A stretch of 64,000 nt of DNA from Saccharopolyspora gloriosae (lineage in GTDB: Bacteria; Actinomycetota; Actinomycetes; Mycobacteriales; Pseudonocardiaceae): assembly GCF_022828475.1 (NCBI RefSeq), contig NZ_CP059557.1, forward strand, positions 4,511,470 through 4,575,469, read 5' to 3'. A model generated the notes under the pieces. It did not search any database and had not been told where the DNA came from. It saw nothing but the letters and a program-made list of their open reading frames with translations. How positions within the stretch are numbered: position 1 is the first letter of the stretch; each line of letters opens with the position of its first letter. A program made the position numbers and the translations under genes. Positions 17,283-25,260 of this stretch are shown here, piece by piece.

Positions 17283-17315
17283 CGCGCCGGGCCTCGTCCC
17301 GCGAGGCCCGGCGCG
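17283..17315 (+). terminator. Strong hairpin between ech and fcs
   Basis: Perfect 14-bp arms CGCGCCGGGCCTCG (17283-17296) and CGAGGCCCGGCGCG (17302-17315) surround a 5-nt loop in the 116-bp gap between ech and the synthetase gene. This could attenuate transcription or stabilise the ech transcript, making ech more abundant than fcs. Confidence 0.55.
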
Positions 17316-17377
17316 AGATCGTCCAAGGACAGCGCGGTCCGCGTCCGGTGGCGGACGCCCGGCGAAAGGTGAGTCCG

Positions 17378-18871
17378 ATGCGAAACCAGGGGCTCGGGTC
17401 CTGGCCCGCTCGGCGGGCGAGGATGACGCCGCACCGGATCGCGCTGCGCCACGGCGACAGGTCCACCACCTACGCCGAGCTGGCCGCCCGCGTCGCGAGC
17501 CTCGCGCACCGGCTGCGGTCGGCGGGCGTGCGTCCGGGCGACCGGGTCGCCTACCTGGGGCCGAACCATCCCGCGTACCTCGAGGTCCTGTTCGCCTGCG
17601 GCGGCCTGGGCGCAGTGTTCGTACCGCTGAACTTCCGGCTCACCGCACCGGAACTCGACTACGTGCTCGACGATTCCGGCGCCTCGGTCCTGATCTGCAC
17701 CGCCGAGCACGCGGACACGGTCGCCGCGCTCGCGACCCGCGCTCGCCGCTTCGACGTGGACGCCGAGGGCGAGATCACCTTGCCCGCCGGCGGCGCACCG
17801 GAGTCGGTGGACCTTCCCGTGAGCAGCGCCGATCCGTGCTTGATCATGTACACCTCCGGCTCCACCGGACGCGCCAAAGGTGTGGTGCTCACGCACGGGA
17901 ACCTCACCTGGAACAGCGTCAACGTGCTGGTCGAGACCGATCTCGCCGCCGACGAGCGCGCGTTGGTCGCCGCTCCCCTGTTCCACGCCGCCGCACTGGG
18001 CATGGTGTGCCTGCCGACGCTGCTCAAAGGCGGCACGGTGGTGCTGCACTCGTCCTTCGATCCCGGTACGGCGCTGGCCGCGATCGAGCGGGAGCGGATC
18101 ACGCTGATGTTCGGCGTGCCCGCGATGTACGACGCGCTCGCCGCGCACGAGCGCTGGGCGGACACGGACCTGTCGGGCGTGCGGACCCTGCTGTGCGGCG
18201 GTTCCCCGGTGCCGACCGGCACGATCCGGCGCTACCTGGACCGGGGCCTGGGTTTCGTGCAGGGCTACGGGATGACCGAAGCGGCGCCCGGAGCGCTGCT
18301 GCTGGATCAGGAGAACGCCACCGGCAAGATCGGCTCGGCCGGGGTGCCGTCGTTCTTCACCGACGTGCGGGTCGTCGGCGAGTCCGGCCGGGACGTCGCC
18401 CCGGCCGAACACGGCGAGGTCGTGGTCAGCGGCCCGAACGTGATGCCCGGCTATTGGGGTCTGCCCGCGGAGACCGCCGAGGTGTTGCGGGACGGCTGGT
18501 TCCACTCCGGCGACGTGGCCACCATCGACGCGGACGGCTACGTCTACATCGTCGACCGGCTCAAGGACATGTTCATCTCCGGCGGCGAGAACGTGCATCC
18601 CGCCGAGGTGGAGAACGCGATCCACGGCTTCCCCGGCGTCACGGCCTGTGCGGTGATCGCCGTCCCCGACGCCAAGTGGGGCGAGGTCGGCAGGGCCGTG
18701 GTCGTGCCCGCACCCGACACGACAATCGACCCCGCGACGCTGCTGACCTACTTGCGAGAACGCCTCGCCGGCTACAAGGTGCCCCGCTCGGTCCGCTTCG
18801 CCGACCAGCTCCCCACCACCGGCTCCGGCAAGATCCGCAAAGCACGAGTACGCGAACTCTTCGGCGACTGA
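17378..18871 (+). CDS. fcs: Feruloyl/p-coumaroyl-CoA synthetase (AMP-forming)
   Basis: A 497-aa ANL-superfamily acyl-CoA synthetase. The P-loop-like motif YTSGSTGRAKGVVLTHGN is near residue 155, the GYGMTE motif follows, and the hinge YIVDRLKDMFISGGENV and C-terminal lysine (TGSGKIRK) are all present. ATP activates a carboxylate to an acyl-adenylate and then a CoA thioester. Assignment to ferulate/coumarate rests on its place directly behind ech. Start ATG at 17378 with a GAAAGGTGAG site. The long in-frame extension upstream lies antisense-like over ech and is not real. Confidence 0.87.
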   Translation: MRNQGLGSWPARRARMTPHRIALRHGDRSTTYAELAARVASLAHRLRSAGVRPGDRVAYLGPNHPAYLEVLFACGGLGAVFVPLNFRLTAPELDYVLDDSGASVLICTAEHADTVAALATRARRFDVDAEGEITLPAGGAPESVDLPVSSADPCLIMYTSGSTGRAKGVVLTHGNLTWNSVNVLVETDLAADERALVAAPLFHAAALGMVCLPTLLKGGTVVLHSSFDPGTALAAIERERITLMFGVPAMYDALAAHERWADTDLSGVRTLLCGGSPVPTGTIRRYLDRGLGFVQGYGMTEAAPGALLLDQENATGKIGSAGVPSFFTDVRVVGESGRDVAPAEHGEVVVSGPNVMPGYWGLPAETAEVLRDGWFHSGDVATIDADGYVYIVDRLKDMFISGGENVHPAEVENAIHGFPGVTACAVIAVPDAKWGEVGRAVVVPAPDTTIDPATLLTYLRERLAGYKVPRSVRFADQLPTTGSGKIRKARVRELFGD

Positions 18872-18919
18872 ACCGAAACCCGCACCTACACCCTCCAACG
18901 AGCAACGAACCAGAGGTCG

Positions 18920-19255
18920 TGACGGCGAAGCCCACCAAGGGCCGCAAAACGACCCAGCCCCGCACCCAACGGCCTTGCCCGACGGCGAAGCCCTGCCGTT
19001 GGCGGCAAAGCCCTGCCTGACGGCGAAGCCGTGCCCTTGGCGGCGAAGTCCGCGAAGGCGGCGAAGCCAGCTGCCTCGCGGCCGAAGGCCGTGCCTGTAT
19101 GTGCGAAGCACATAGCCCACGTCCAAAAAACGACCACCGGCGGGTTCTCAGTGAGCCTCTCGCGAGGACAGCTTTTTCCCTCGTGGCGGAGCCACTAGGG
19201 AAAAAGATCCCGCAGCGAGAGGCTCACTGAGGTTCCGCCACCCGACCACCCAAGC
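18920..19255. repeat. Dispersed palindromic repeat, copy 3, with degenerate tandem lead-in
   Basis: This fills most of the 400 bp between the converging fcs and vdh genes. About 18925-19090 is a run of degenerate units around GGCGAAGCCGTGCC. Then comes a hairpin TATGTGC-GAA-GCACATA. The main palindrome follows, with outer arms CTCAGTGAGCCTCTCGC (19147-19163) and GCGAGAGGCTCACTGAG (19215-19231). An inner pair CTTTTTCCCT and AGGGAAAAAG (19172-19206) is extended by GTGGC/GCCAC. Bases 19089-19255 match 62249-62415 with one difference. Confidence 0.85.
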
Positions 19256-19271
19256 GAAACGAGCCGTGAAA

Positions 19272-20732
19272 TCAGAAAGGATAAGTAGCCACAGTAGGCC
19301 GCAGAGTGATCCACTGGGTTTCGGTGAACGCTTCGGCGTTGGCGTGCGGCCCGCCGACTCGGGACGAACCGGACGCGCCCACACCGCCGAACGGAGCGTT
19401 GGCGTCGTCGTTGAACGTCTGGTCGTTGATGTGCACCTGCCCCGACGGGATTCGGTCGGCGATGGACATCGCCGTGGCCAGGTCGTTTCCGAGCACGCCG
19501 AGGCTGAGCCCGAATTCGCTGTCGGCCGCCAGTTCCACGGCCTCGTCCACATCGGAGAAGGGGCGCACGCAGGCGACGGGGCCGAACACCTCTTCGGCGT
19601 AGGCCGGGGTGTCCGGGGTGCAGTCGGCGAGCACGGTCGGCCGGTAGAACAGCCCTTCGTGCGTGCCGCCCGCGACGAGCCGGGCACCTGCGGCGACGCT
19701 GCGGTCGACGAGGTCCTTGGCGTGGTCGAGCTGCTTGCCGTCGATGATCGGGCCGAGCTGCACATCGTCGCGGTACCCGTCGCCGACCCGCAGCGCTTCG
19801 GCCTTCGCGGCGAGCGCGTCGACGTACTCCTCGTAGATCGACTCGTGCACCAGGTGCCTGCCGACCGCCATGCAGACCTGTCCGGAGTGGATGAAGTTGC
19901 CGAACGCGCCGCAGGACGCGGCGGCCGCCACGTCGGTGTCCCCGAGCACGATGAGCGCGCTGTTGCCGCCGAGTTCCAGGTGCGTGCGGGTGAACGTTCG
20001 CGCCGCTTGCGCGCCGATGGCCCGCCCGGCCGGGGTGGAGCCGGTGAACGACACCACCCGCACCTGCGGCGCGTCGATCAAGGCGCTGCCGACTTCGACG
20101 CCGCCCGGCAGCAGTTGCAGCACTCCCGGCGGCAGCCCGGCCTCCTCGAAGATCCGGGCGATCACGACTCCGCCGCAGACCGCGGTGCGCGGGTCGGGCT
20201 TGAGCAGCACCGCGTTGCCCAGCGCCAGCGCGGGCGCCACGGATCGGATGGACAGGATCAGCGGGAAGTTGAACGGCGAGATGACGGAGACGACGCCTGC
20301 CGGGACGCGGCGTTGCGCGCTGAACCGGGGCATCGGCGAGTGCAGCAGTTCACCGTGGGGTGCGGTGGCGAGTGCGGCCGCCTCGGTGCATTCGGCGGTG
20401 GCGGCACCGGTCTCGATGCCCGCTTTGAACCGGGTGGAGCCGGATTCGCGCACGATCCAGTCGCCGATTTCGGCTGCGTGCTGCTCGAACAGGGCGGCCG
20501 CGCGGGAGAGCACGGCGGCTCGTTCGAACACCGGGGTCGCGGCCCAGTCCCGCTGTGCCTGCGCGGCGCGGCGGGCGGCGTCGAGGGCGTCTTGCGCGCT
20601 CGCCTGCCCGACTTCGCCCAGCACGGCACCGGTGGCCGGTTCGATCGCCTGGTTCGGCGGTCCTCCGGTGCCCTGCGACCAGGCGCCGGTGAAGATCCGC
20701 CCGGTCCATTCCGCGTCCTGCAGCAATCCCAT
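19272..20732 (-). CDS. vdh: Vanillin/benzaldehyde-type aldehyde dehydrogenase
   Basis: A 486-aa NAD(P)-dependent aldehyde dehydrogenase. The NAD-site region (VSFTGSTPAGRAIG), the general-base glutamate in THLELGGNSALIVLG and the nucleophilic cysteine in HSGQVCMAVGRH are all present. It oxidises the aromatic aldehyde made by Ech to vanillate or 4-hydroxybenzoate. Start ATG at 20732, with GGGAG upstream; the longer frame runs into the regulatory region. A MarR-type palindrome lies 28 bp upstream. The gene is convergent with fcs and lies 165 bp downstream of the MarR gene. Confidence 0.9.
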   Translation of the reverse strand: MGLLQDAEWTGRIFTGAWSQGTGGPPNQAIEPATGAVLGEVGQASAQDALDAARRAAQAQRDWAATPVFERAAVLSRAAALFEQHAAEIGDWIVRESGSTRFKAGIETGAATAECTEAAALATAPHGELLHSPMPRFSAQRRVPAGVVSVISPFNFPLILSIRSVAPALALGNAVLLKPDPRTAVCGGVVIARIFEEAGLPPGVLQLLPGGVEVGSALIDAPQVRVVSFTGSTPAGRAIGAQAARTFTRTHLELGGNSALIVLGDTDVAAAASCGAFGNFIHSGQVCMAVGRHLVHESIYEEYVDALAAKAEALRVGDGYRDDVQLGPIIDGKQLDHAKDLVDRSVAAGARLVAGGTHEGLFYRPTVLADCTPDTPAYAEEVFGPVACVRPFSDVDEAVELAADSEFGLSLGVLGNDLATAMSIADRIPSGQVHINDQTFNDDANAPFGGVGASGSSRVGGPHANAEAFTETQWITLRPTVATYPF

Positions 20733-20760
20733 GATCCGCTCCCGTTCGTCACCTTGAAGA

Positions 20761-20775
20761 CTCAGGGTTCCTGAT
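20761..20775. promoter_or_regulatory. MarR-type operator upstream of vdh
   Basis: Read on the minus strand this is ATCAGGAACCCTGAG, identical in 14 of 15 bases to the site before ech. It lies 28 bp upstream of the vdh start, where it would overlap the promoter or leader. Two identical sites at the two arms of one pathway support co-regulation by the adjacent MarR protein. Confidence 0.68.
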
Positions 20776-20897
20776 AATGTTACATCGACGACCAATGGAC
20801 AAGGCACAGCCGGATTCCAAGATCGGCGATCAGACTCCGAGCCGACGGCATGCCCGGAACGAACTCCGCCGCCCCGACCACGCCCGCCGGAGAACAT

Positions 20898-21401
20898 CTA
20901 GGCCCGCCGAGCCTCGGACACCGCGGCGAGCGTGGCGATGCCGTGCTCCAGCCCTTCCCGGAAGGTCTCGCGCTGCCCCGGACTGAGGTCGGCGAGCAGC
21001 TCGCCCTCCAGTTCCAGCACCGCGGGCGCGCACTCGGCGAGCAGCCGCGACCCGGCCTCGGTCAGCGAGGCGAGCAGCACCCGCTTGTTCCCCTCGTCCT
21101 GCCCGCGCGTGATCAAACCGCGCTTTTCCAGCGCCAGCACCATTTCGTGCATCGTCTGCGGCCGCAGGAACGACCGCCGCGCCAACTGCGCGGAGGACAA
21201 CGCGCCCTTGTTCTGCAGCACGGTCAACGCCGTGTACTGCAACGTGGTCAGCCCGAGCGGGCGCAGCACATCGTCGAGCAATGCCCGGATCACCAGTTCC
21301 AGCCTCTTGACCAGGTACAGTGTCAACGGCGGGTGCGGGATCACGGCATCCGCCTCGTCCACGGGGCCGGATTGCTCTGGTTGGCTGCTCACCCGCGTCA
21401 T
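20898..21401 (-). CDS. MarR-family transcriptional regulator of the phenylpropanoid genes
   Basis: A 167-aa winged-helix regulator. It has a dimerisation helix at the N-terminus (LVKRLELVIRALLDDVL), the recognition helix region SAQLARRSFLRPQTMHEMV, and the wing (KRGLITRGQDEGNKRVLLASL) with the conserved Asp-Arg pattern. Start ATG at 21401, behind GGAGGTGA at 5 nt. MarR proteins in this context (CouR, FerC and similar) usually repress and are released by hydroxycinnamoyl-CoA thioesters. Matching palindromes upstream of its own gene, vdh and ech suggest it controls all three. Confidence 0.87.
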   Translation of the reverse strand: MTRVSSQPEQSGPVDEADAVIPHPPLTLYLVKRLELVIRALLDDVLRPLGLTTLQYTALTVLQNKGALSSAQLARRSFLRPQTMHEMVLALEKRGLITRGQDEGNKRVLLASLTEAGSRLLAECAPAVLELEGELLADLSPGQRETFREGLEHGIATLAAVSEARRA

Positions 21402-21460
21402 GATGTCACCTCCGGGCGGACGCATCCGCATCACCTGCACGACCGCCGTGCCCGCCGAAC

Positions 21461-21479
21461 AGATCAGCATTGCTGATCT
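21461..21479. promoter_or_regulatory. MarR-type operator upstream of the MarR gene
   Basis: AGATCAGCA-T-TGCTGATCT is a perfect 9-bp inverted repeat with a 1-nt centre, 60 bp upstream of the MarR start. It shares the ATCAG-N5-CTGAT frame with the ech and vdh sites but has a different centre, as expected for an autoregulatory site. Confidence 0.62.
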
Positions 21480-21668
21480 CTCACATCGAACAGCTCCGTT
21501 GCCGAGTCCGACATCAATCTACTGTGGACCAACGACGATCGTCGTCTGCCGCAAGGACCATCCGCGGCGGCCGATCGGCCGAGCCCGCGACGGCCTGCCG
21601 CGAGCGCGTCATTACTATGCCAACCGGCACCAACTTGGCACTGCAATCGACTCATGGGGGTTCACTCG

Positions 21669-22064
21669 ATGGTGAACGGCAAGGTCGTCCGGTTCGACGA
21701 CGATCGCGGTTACGGCTTCCTCGCGCCCGACGACGGCGGCGAGGACGTGTTCGTGCACGCGAACGACATCCAGGAGGCCAAGCAGCAGTTCCGGCCGGGC
21801 GCTCGCGTCGAGTTCGAGATCGAGACGGGCGACCGCGGCCTGAAGGCCTCGAAAGTGCGGCTGCTGGACGCCGAGCCGGAATCCCGGCCGCGCCGCGACC
21901 ACGACGACGACGGCCTGTGCGACGTGCTGTCGGTGCCGGAGTTCCGCACCGAACTCACCGAAGCCCTCCTGGACGCGGCCCCCACCCTCACCGCCGCGCA
22001 GATCGTCCAGGTCCGCCGCAAGCTGACCGACCTCGCCCGCGCCCACAACTGGATCGAGGCCTGA
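21669..22064 (+). CDS. Cold-shock-domain protein with C-terminal extension
   Basis: A 131-aa protein. The first 65 residues are a cold-shock domain with RNP1-like DRGYGFLAPD and RNP2-like VFVHAND motifs, binding single-stranded nucleic acid. A charged, helical extension of about 60 residues follows, ending ARAHNWIEA, seen in some actinobacterial CspB-like proteins. Start ATG at 21669, behind a GGGGG stretch. It is a single gene, convergent with the nucleotidylyltransferase gene. Confidence 0.85.
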   Translation: MVNGKVVRFDDDRGYGFLAPDDGGEDVFVHANDIQEAKQQFRPGARVEFEIETGDRGLKASKVRLLDAEPESRPRRDHDDDGLCDVLSVPEFRTELTEALLDAAPTLTAAQIVQVRRKLTDLARAHNWIEA

Positions 22065-22081
22065 CATCAGCCGCGGCGCGG

Positions 22082-22972
22082 TCAGGTCACAGCGCGCAGC
22101 GCGGGCCGGGCCGCGGCGATCTCCATGACGTACTGCCCGTACCCCGAGTTCGCCATCCGCTCTCCCAGGCGGTGGCACGCGTCCCGGTCGATGAAACCCA
22201 TCCGCAGCGCGATCTCCTCGAGGCAGGCGATCCGCACGCCCTGCCGGTGCTCCAGAACTCGCACGTACTGCCCGGCTTCGGTCAACGACTCGTGCGTTCC
22301 CGTGTCCAGCCACGCGAAGCCGCGCCCCAAATCGACCAGTTTCGCCGTGCCGCGCGCCAGATACGCGCGGTTGACGTCGGTGATCTCCAGTTCGCCGCGG
22401 GACGACGGCCGCAGGCCGGCGGCGATCTCGAGCACGTCGTTGTCGTAGAAGTACAGCCCCGTGATCGCCCGGTTCGATCTGGGACGGTTCGGCTTCTCCT
22501 CGATCGAGATCAGCTCGCCCCGCACGTTGACCTCTCCCACCCCGTAGCGCCGCGGATCCTGAACGGGGTAGCCGAACAGAACGCAACCGTGCAGGTCCTG
22601 CGCCGTGCGCTGAAGCAGCGCCGAGAAGCCCTGCCCGTGGAAGATGTTGTCGCCCAGCACCAACGCCACCGAGTCGTCCCCGACGTGGTCGGCACCGAGG
22701 ATGAACGCGTCCGCCAGCCCCTTCGGCTCGGCCTGCTCGACGTAGTCGAGGCTCAGGCCCAGTTCGGCTCCGTCACCCAGCAAACGCCGGAAGCCGGGCA
22801 AGTCCTCCGGTGTGGACACCACCAGGATCTCCCGAATGCCGGCGAGCATCAGCACCGACAGCGAGTAGTAGATCATCGGCTTGTCGTACACCGGAAGCAG
22901 CTGCTTGGAGACGCCGAGCGTCACGGGGTGCAGCCGGGTTCCGTGACCGCCCGCGAGCACGATGCCTTTCAT
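22082..22972 (-). CDS. rmlA: Glucose-1-phosphate thymidylyltransferase
   Basis: A 296-aa RmlA/RfbA enzyme making dTDP-glucose from glucose-1-phosphate and dTTP. The N-terminal signature GIVLAGGHGTRLHPVT, the active-site stretch LVLGDNIFHGQG and EEKPNRPRSNRAITGLYFYD are all present at usual length. Start ATG at 22972 with GAGGTGA upstream. It is the first step of the deoxysugar pathway and marks the left edge of the polyketide cluster. It is divergent from the SnoaL-like gene. Confidence 0.92.
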   Translation of the reverse strand: MKGIVLAGGHGTRLHPVTLGVSKQLLPVYDKPMIYYSLSVLMLAGIREILVVSTPEDLPGFRRLLGDGAELGLSLDYVEQAEPKGLADAFILGADHVGDDSVALVLGDNIFHGQGFSALLQRTAQDLHGCVLFGYPVQDPRRYGVGEVNVRGELISIEEKPNRPRSNRAITGLYFYDNDVLEIAAGLRPSSRGELEITDVNRAYLARGTAKLVDLGRGFAWLDTGTHESLTEAGQYVRVLEHRQGVRIACLEEIALRMGFIDRDACHRLGERMANSGYGQYVMEIAAARPALRAVT

Positions 22973-23179
22973 TCCGTCACCTCTGGAATGTCGCCGGATC
23001 AGACGGAGAACACCATCGCCCGCAATCGTCCATCCCCGCTCGAAGGCCGCTCCAGAGAAGTCCGGAACGGACGCGAGCACCGTTGCGGGACAGGACTTCG
23101 AGGGTGCTTCCAGCGCGGTTCGACTCCCCGTCGCGAGGATTCGGTCAGGTCAGTACCGCACTCGCCTCCGGAGGAGAGC

Positions 23180-23626
23180 ATGCCCGATCGATCGGTACCA
23201 CCCGAGCTGTACGCGGAAGTCCTGCACTTCTACGGCAAACAGATGCAAGCGCTCGACAATGGAGATTTCGAAGCCTACGCCGCGACCTTCACCCCGGACG
23301 GCGTTTTCGCGCACTCACCGGCGCTGCCTGCCGCTCGCACTCGGGCCGGCATCGTCGAAGCACTGCGCGAGTTCGACCTGCGCTTCGAGAACGACCCGGT
23401 GCAACGGCGGCACTGGTTCAACCACGTGGTGCTGGAACAGCAGGAGGACGGGTCGCTGCGGTCCACCGCTTACGCGCTGATCCTCACCATCCGCCCCGGC
23501 GTCAAAGCACCCGAGGTCGGCCCGAGCTGCGTGGTCAACGACGTGCTGGTCCGCGATGGGTCCGGGCTGCACCTGTGTTCCCGAGCCGTCGACCACGACC
23601 AGGAGTTCGCCCCGGTCTCGGCCTGA
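23180..23626 (+). CDS. SnoaL/NTF2-like protein
   Basis: A 148-aa alpha+beta-barrel protein of the NTF2-like superfamily, as judged from the helix-rich N-terminus (YAEVLHFYGKQMQALDNGDF) and the YAATFTPDGVFAHSPA strand pattern. Relatives in aromatic polyketide clusters act as ring cyclases (SnoaL), hydroxylase partners or epimerases; the exact role cannot be read here. Start ATG at 23180, behind GAGGAGAG. It is convergent with the ketoreductase gene across a strong hairpin. Confidence 0.72.
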   Translation: MPDRSVPPELYAEVLHFYGKQMQALDNGDFEAYAATFTPDGVFAHSPALPAARTRAGIVEALREFDLRFENDPVQRRHWFNHVVLEQQEDGSLRSTAYALILTIRPGVKAPEVGPSCVVNDVLVRDGSGLHLCSRAVDHDQEFAPVSA

Positions 23627-23661
23627 CGCGGCCGGTCATCGCCGTAGAACCGGCCGGGCAG

Positions 23662-23706
23662 CGGCACGTCCGGTGCGCGGAAACATCGCGCACCGGACGT
23701 GCCGCC
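23662..23706. terminator. Bidirectional terminator hairpin
   Basis: A 19-bp perfect stem (left arm 23662-23680, right arm 23688-23706; core CGGCACGTCCGGTGCGCG) with the 7-nt loop GAAACAT. It lies between the converging SnoaL-like and ketoreductase genes. Confidence 0.8.
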
Positions 23707-23722
23707 CATCGACCGGCGGAGA

Positions 23723-24508
23723 TCAGTAGTTGCCGAGCCCGCCGCACACGTTCAGCGCCTGCGCGGTCACGACCGCCGCCGCGTCGCTGACCAGGTACTC
23801 GACCATGGCCGCGACCTCCTCCGGCCGCACGTACCGGCCCACCGGCACGCGACCGGTGACCCGGTCGTGGGCCTCCTGCTCCGAGACGTCCCAGATCTTC
23901 GAGTAGTGCTCGCGGACCCGTTCCGCCATGGGGGTCTCGACGAATCCGGGGCACACCGCGTTGACGGTGATCCCGCTCTTGGCCAGTTCCAGGCCGAGCG
24001 ACTTGCTGAAACCGACGACGCCGTGCTTGGACGCGGAGTACGGGGAACCCCAGATCACGCCTTGCTTGCCCCCGGTGGAAGCCACGTTGACGATCCGCCC
24101 CCGTTCGAGACCGAGCATGCCGCCCTTGGTCAGCACCTCCTTGGTCACCAGGAACACGCTGTTCAGATTGGTGTTGATCACGTCGAGCCAGACGTCGTCG
24201 GGCACTTCGACGGTGACGCCTCCGCCGCTGCGTCCGGCGTTGTTCACCAGGATGTCGATCGGGCCGAACCGGTCCACCGCGGTCCGCACCAGGTCCGGAA
24301 TCTGCGCGGGGACGCTGACATCGCACGGGGAGCCGTCCACATCAAGACCCTCCGCGCGCAAGGTCTTGATCGTCGTGGTCAGCTCGTCGGCGTTCCTGGC
24401 GCAGAGGTGGACGCGCGCGCCGAGCCCTCCGAGCCGACGTGCGATCGCCAGGCCGATTCCGCTGGTCGCGCCGGTAACGAGGGCGACGGGCTTGGTGTCA
24501 GCGGCCAT
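23723..24508 (-). CDS. Polyketide C9 ketoreductase (ActIII type)
   Basis: A 261-aa SDR that matches the actinorhodin ketoreductase closely. The cofactor motif is TGATSGIGL (residues 12-20), and the catalytic Ser144, Tyr157 and Lys161 fall at the same numbers as in ActIII. The 94-96 lid motif is a short SGG variant, and the C-terminus ends VTAQALNVCGGLGNY. It reduces one carbonyl, normally C9, of the nascent poly-beta-ketone on the ACP, using NADPH. Start ATG at 24508, with GGAGGACTC upstream. It is transcribed away from the KS operon. Confidence 0.93.
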   Translation of the reverse strand: MAADTKPVALVTGATSGIGLAIARRLGGLGARVHLCARNADELTTTIKTLRAEGLDVDGSPCDVSVPAQIPDLVRTAVDRFGPIDILVNNAGRSGGGVTVEVPDDVWLDVINTNLNSVFLVTKEVLTKGGMLGLERGRIVNVASTGGKQGVIWGSPYSASKHGVVGFSKSLGLELAKSGITVNAVCPGFVETPMAERVREHYSKIWDVSEQEAHDRVTGRVPVGRYVRPEEVAAMVEYLVSDAAAVVTAQALNVCGGLGNY

Positions 24509-24644
24509 GAGTCCTCCATTCTCATCTGCGGTGAGTCGTCCCGGAGTCTCGCCAGGTCTCGTCGAGGCCGAATCGAACTCCCGTGGAGGCCGAGTGCGGT
24601 GACCGGCGCGAAACGCCCACGACCCGCGATCCGGCGGTATTACG

Positions 24645-25130
24645 GTGGTGGGCGTGGAACGACCTTCCTGGGACACCAAGGAACTCACGATCGGCCAGGT
24701 CGCGGCCCGCAGCGGAGTCGCCGTGTCCGCGCTGCACTTCTACGAGGCCAAGGGGCTGATCCAGAGCCGGCGCACCGCGGGCAACCAACGCCGCTACCGG
24801 CGCGATGTGGTTCGACGGGTCGCGTTCCTGCGCGTGGCGCAGCGGATCGGCATTCCGTTGAGCACCATCCGGGACGCACTGGCCACGCTGCCCGACGAAC
24901 GAACTCCCACCAAAGAGGACTGGGCGAAGCTCTCCGACTCGTGGCGTGAAGAGTTGGAAACGCGCATCACCGACCTCGTGCGGCTGCGCGACAACCTGGT
25001 CGACTGCATCGGCTGCGGCTGCCTGTCGATGTCCAGTTGCCTGCTGACCAACCCGTACGACGAGCTCGGCGAACAAGGCCCGGGGCCGCGCAAGTTGTTG
25101 CGCGACGAGGACGACGACCTGGAGCCGTAG
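24645..25130 (+). CDS. soxR: SoxR, redox-sensing [2Fe-2S] MerR-family regulator
   Basis: A 161-aa MerR-family activator. The N-terminal winged helix is [20 protein letters not shown], followed by a dimerisation helix and the SoxR-specific iron-sulfur motif [12 protein letters not shown] near residue 123. In actinomycetes SoxR responds to redox-active secondary metabolites rather than superoxide alone. The start may be the GTG at 24645 or 24654; no clear ribosome-binding site separates them. The gene lies just ahead of the KS operon, and three SoxR-box-like promoters lie elsewhere in the cluster (39740, 43939, 48079). It is therefore probably the cluster's product sensor. Confidence 0.92.
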   Translation: MVGVERPSWDTKELTIGQVAARSGVAVSALHFYEAKGLIQSRRTAGNQRRYRRDVVRRVAFLRVAQRIGIPLSTIRDALATLPDERTPTKEDWAKLSDSWREELETRITDLVRLRDNLVDCIGCGCLSMSSCLLTNPYDELGEQGPGPRKLLRDEDDDLEP

Positions 25131-25260
25131 CGGGATTTCCCAGCATGCGCACCGGTTTCCGGTGAGCGCAATCCAGTTTCGAGTCGGGTTCGAGCCGTTG
25201 GCGCCACCGTTGCTCCCGGACTCAGCGGCACAGGGCCGCGAGGACTGGGGAGGTGTCGGG

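Noticed and set aside
18925-19090. Possible CRISPR array
   Set aside because: The GGCGAAGCC-type units are degenerate, contiguous and without spacers of constant length; no cas genes are present.
18886-19137. Cys/Trp-containing small ORF (starts MVVFWTWAMCFAHTGT)
   Set aside because: It is the minus-strand reading of the dispersed repeat; the same N-terminus appears at 62079-62297 in the other copy and then diverges. It has no start site of its own and is best explained as repeat sequence.
24509-24644. SoxR box in the soxR/ketoreductase intergenic region
   Set aside because: Looked for CTCAA-N6-TTGAG or a 19-bp-spaced promoter and found only weak CTCG/CGAG words, so autoregulation by SoxR is not claimed.
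25131-25260. SARP heptamer repeats ahead of the KS operon
   Set aside because: No convincing pair of heptamers at 11- or 22-bp spacing could be read, so no SARP site is called.
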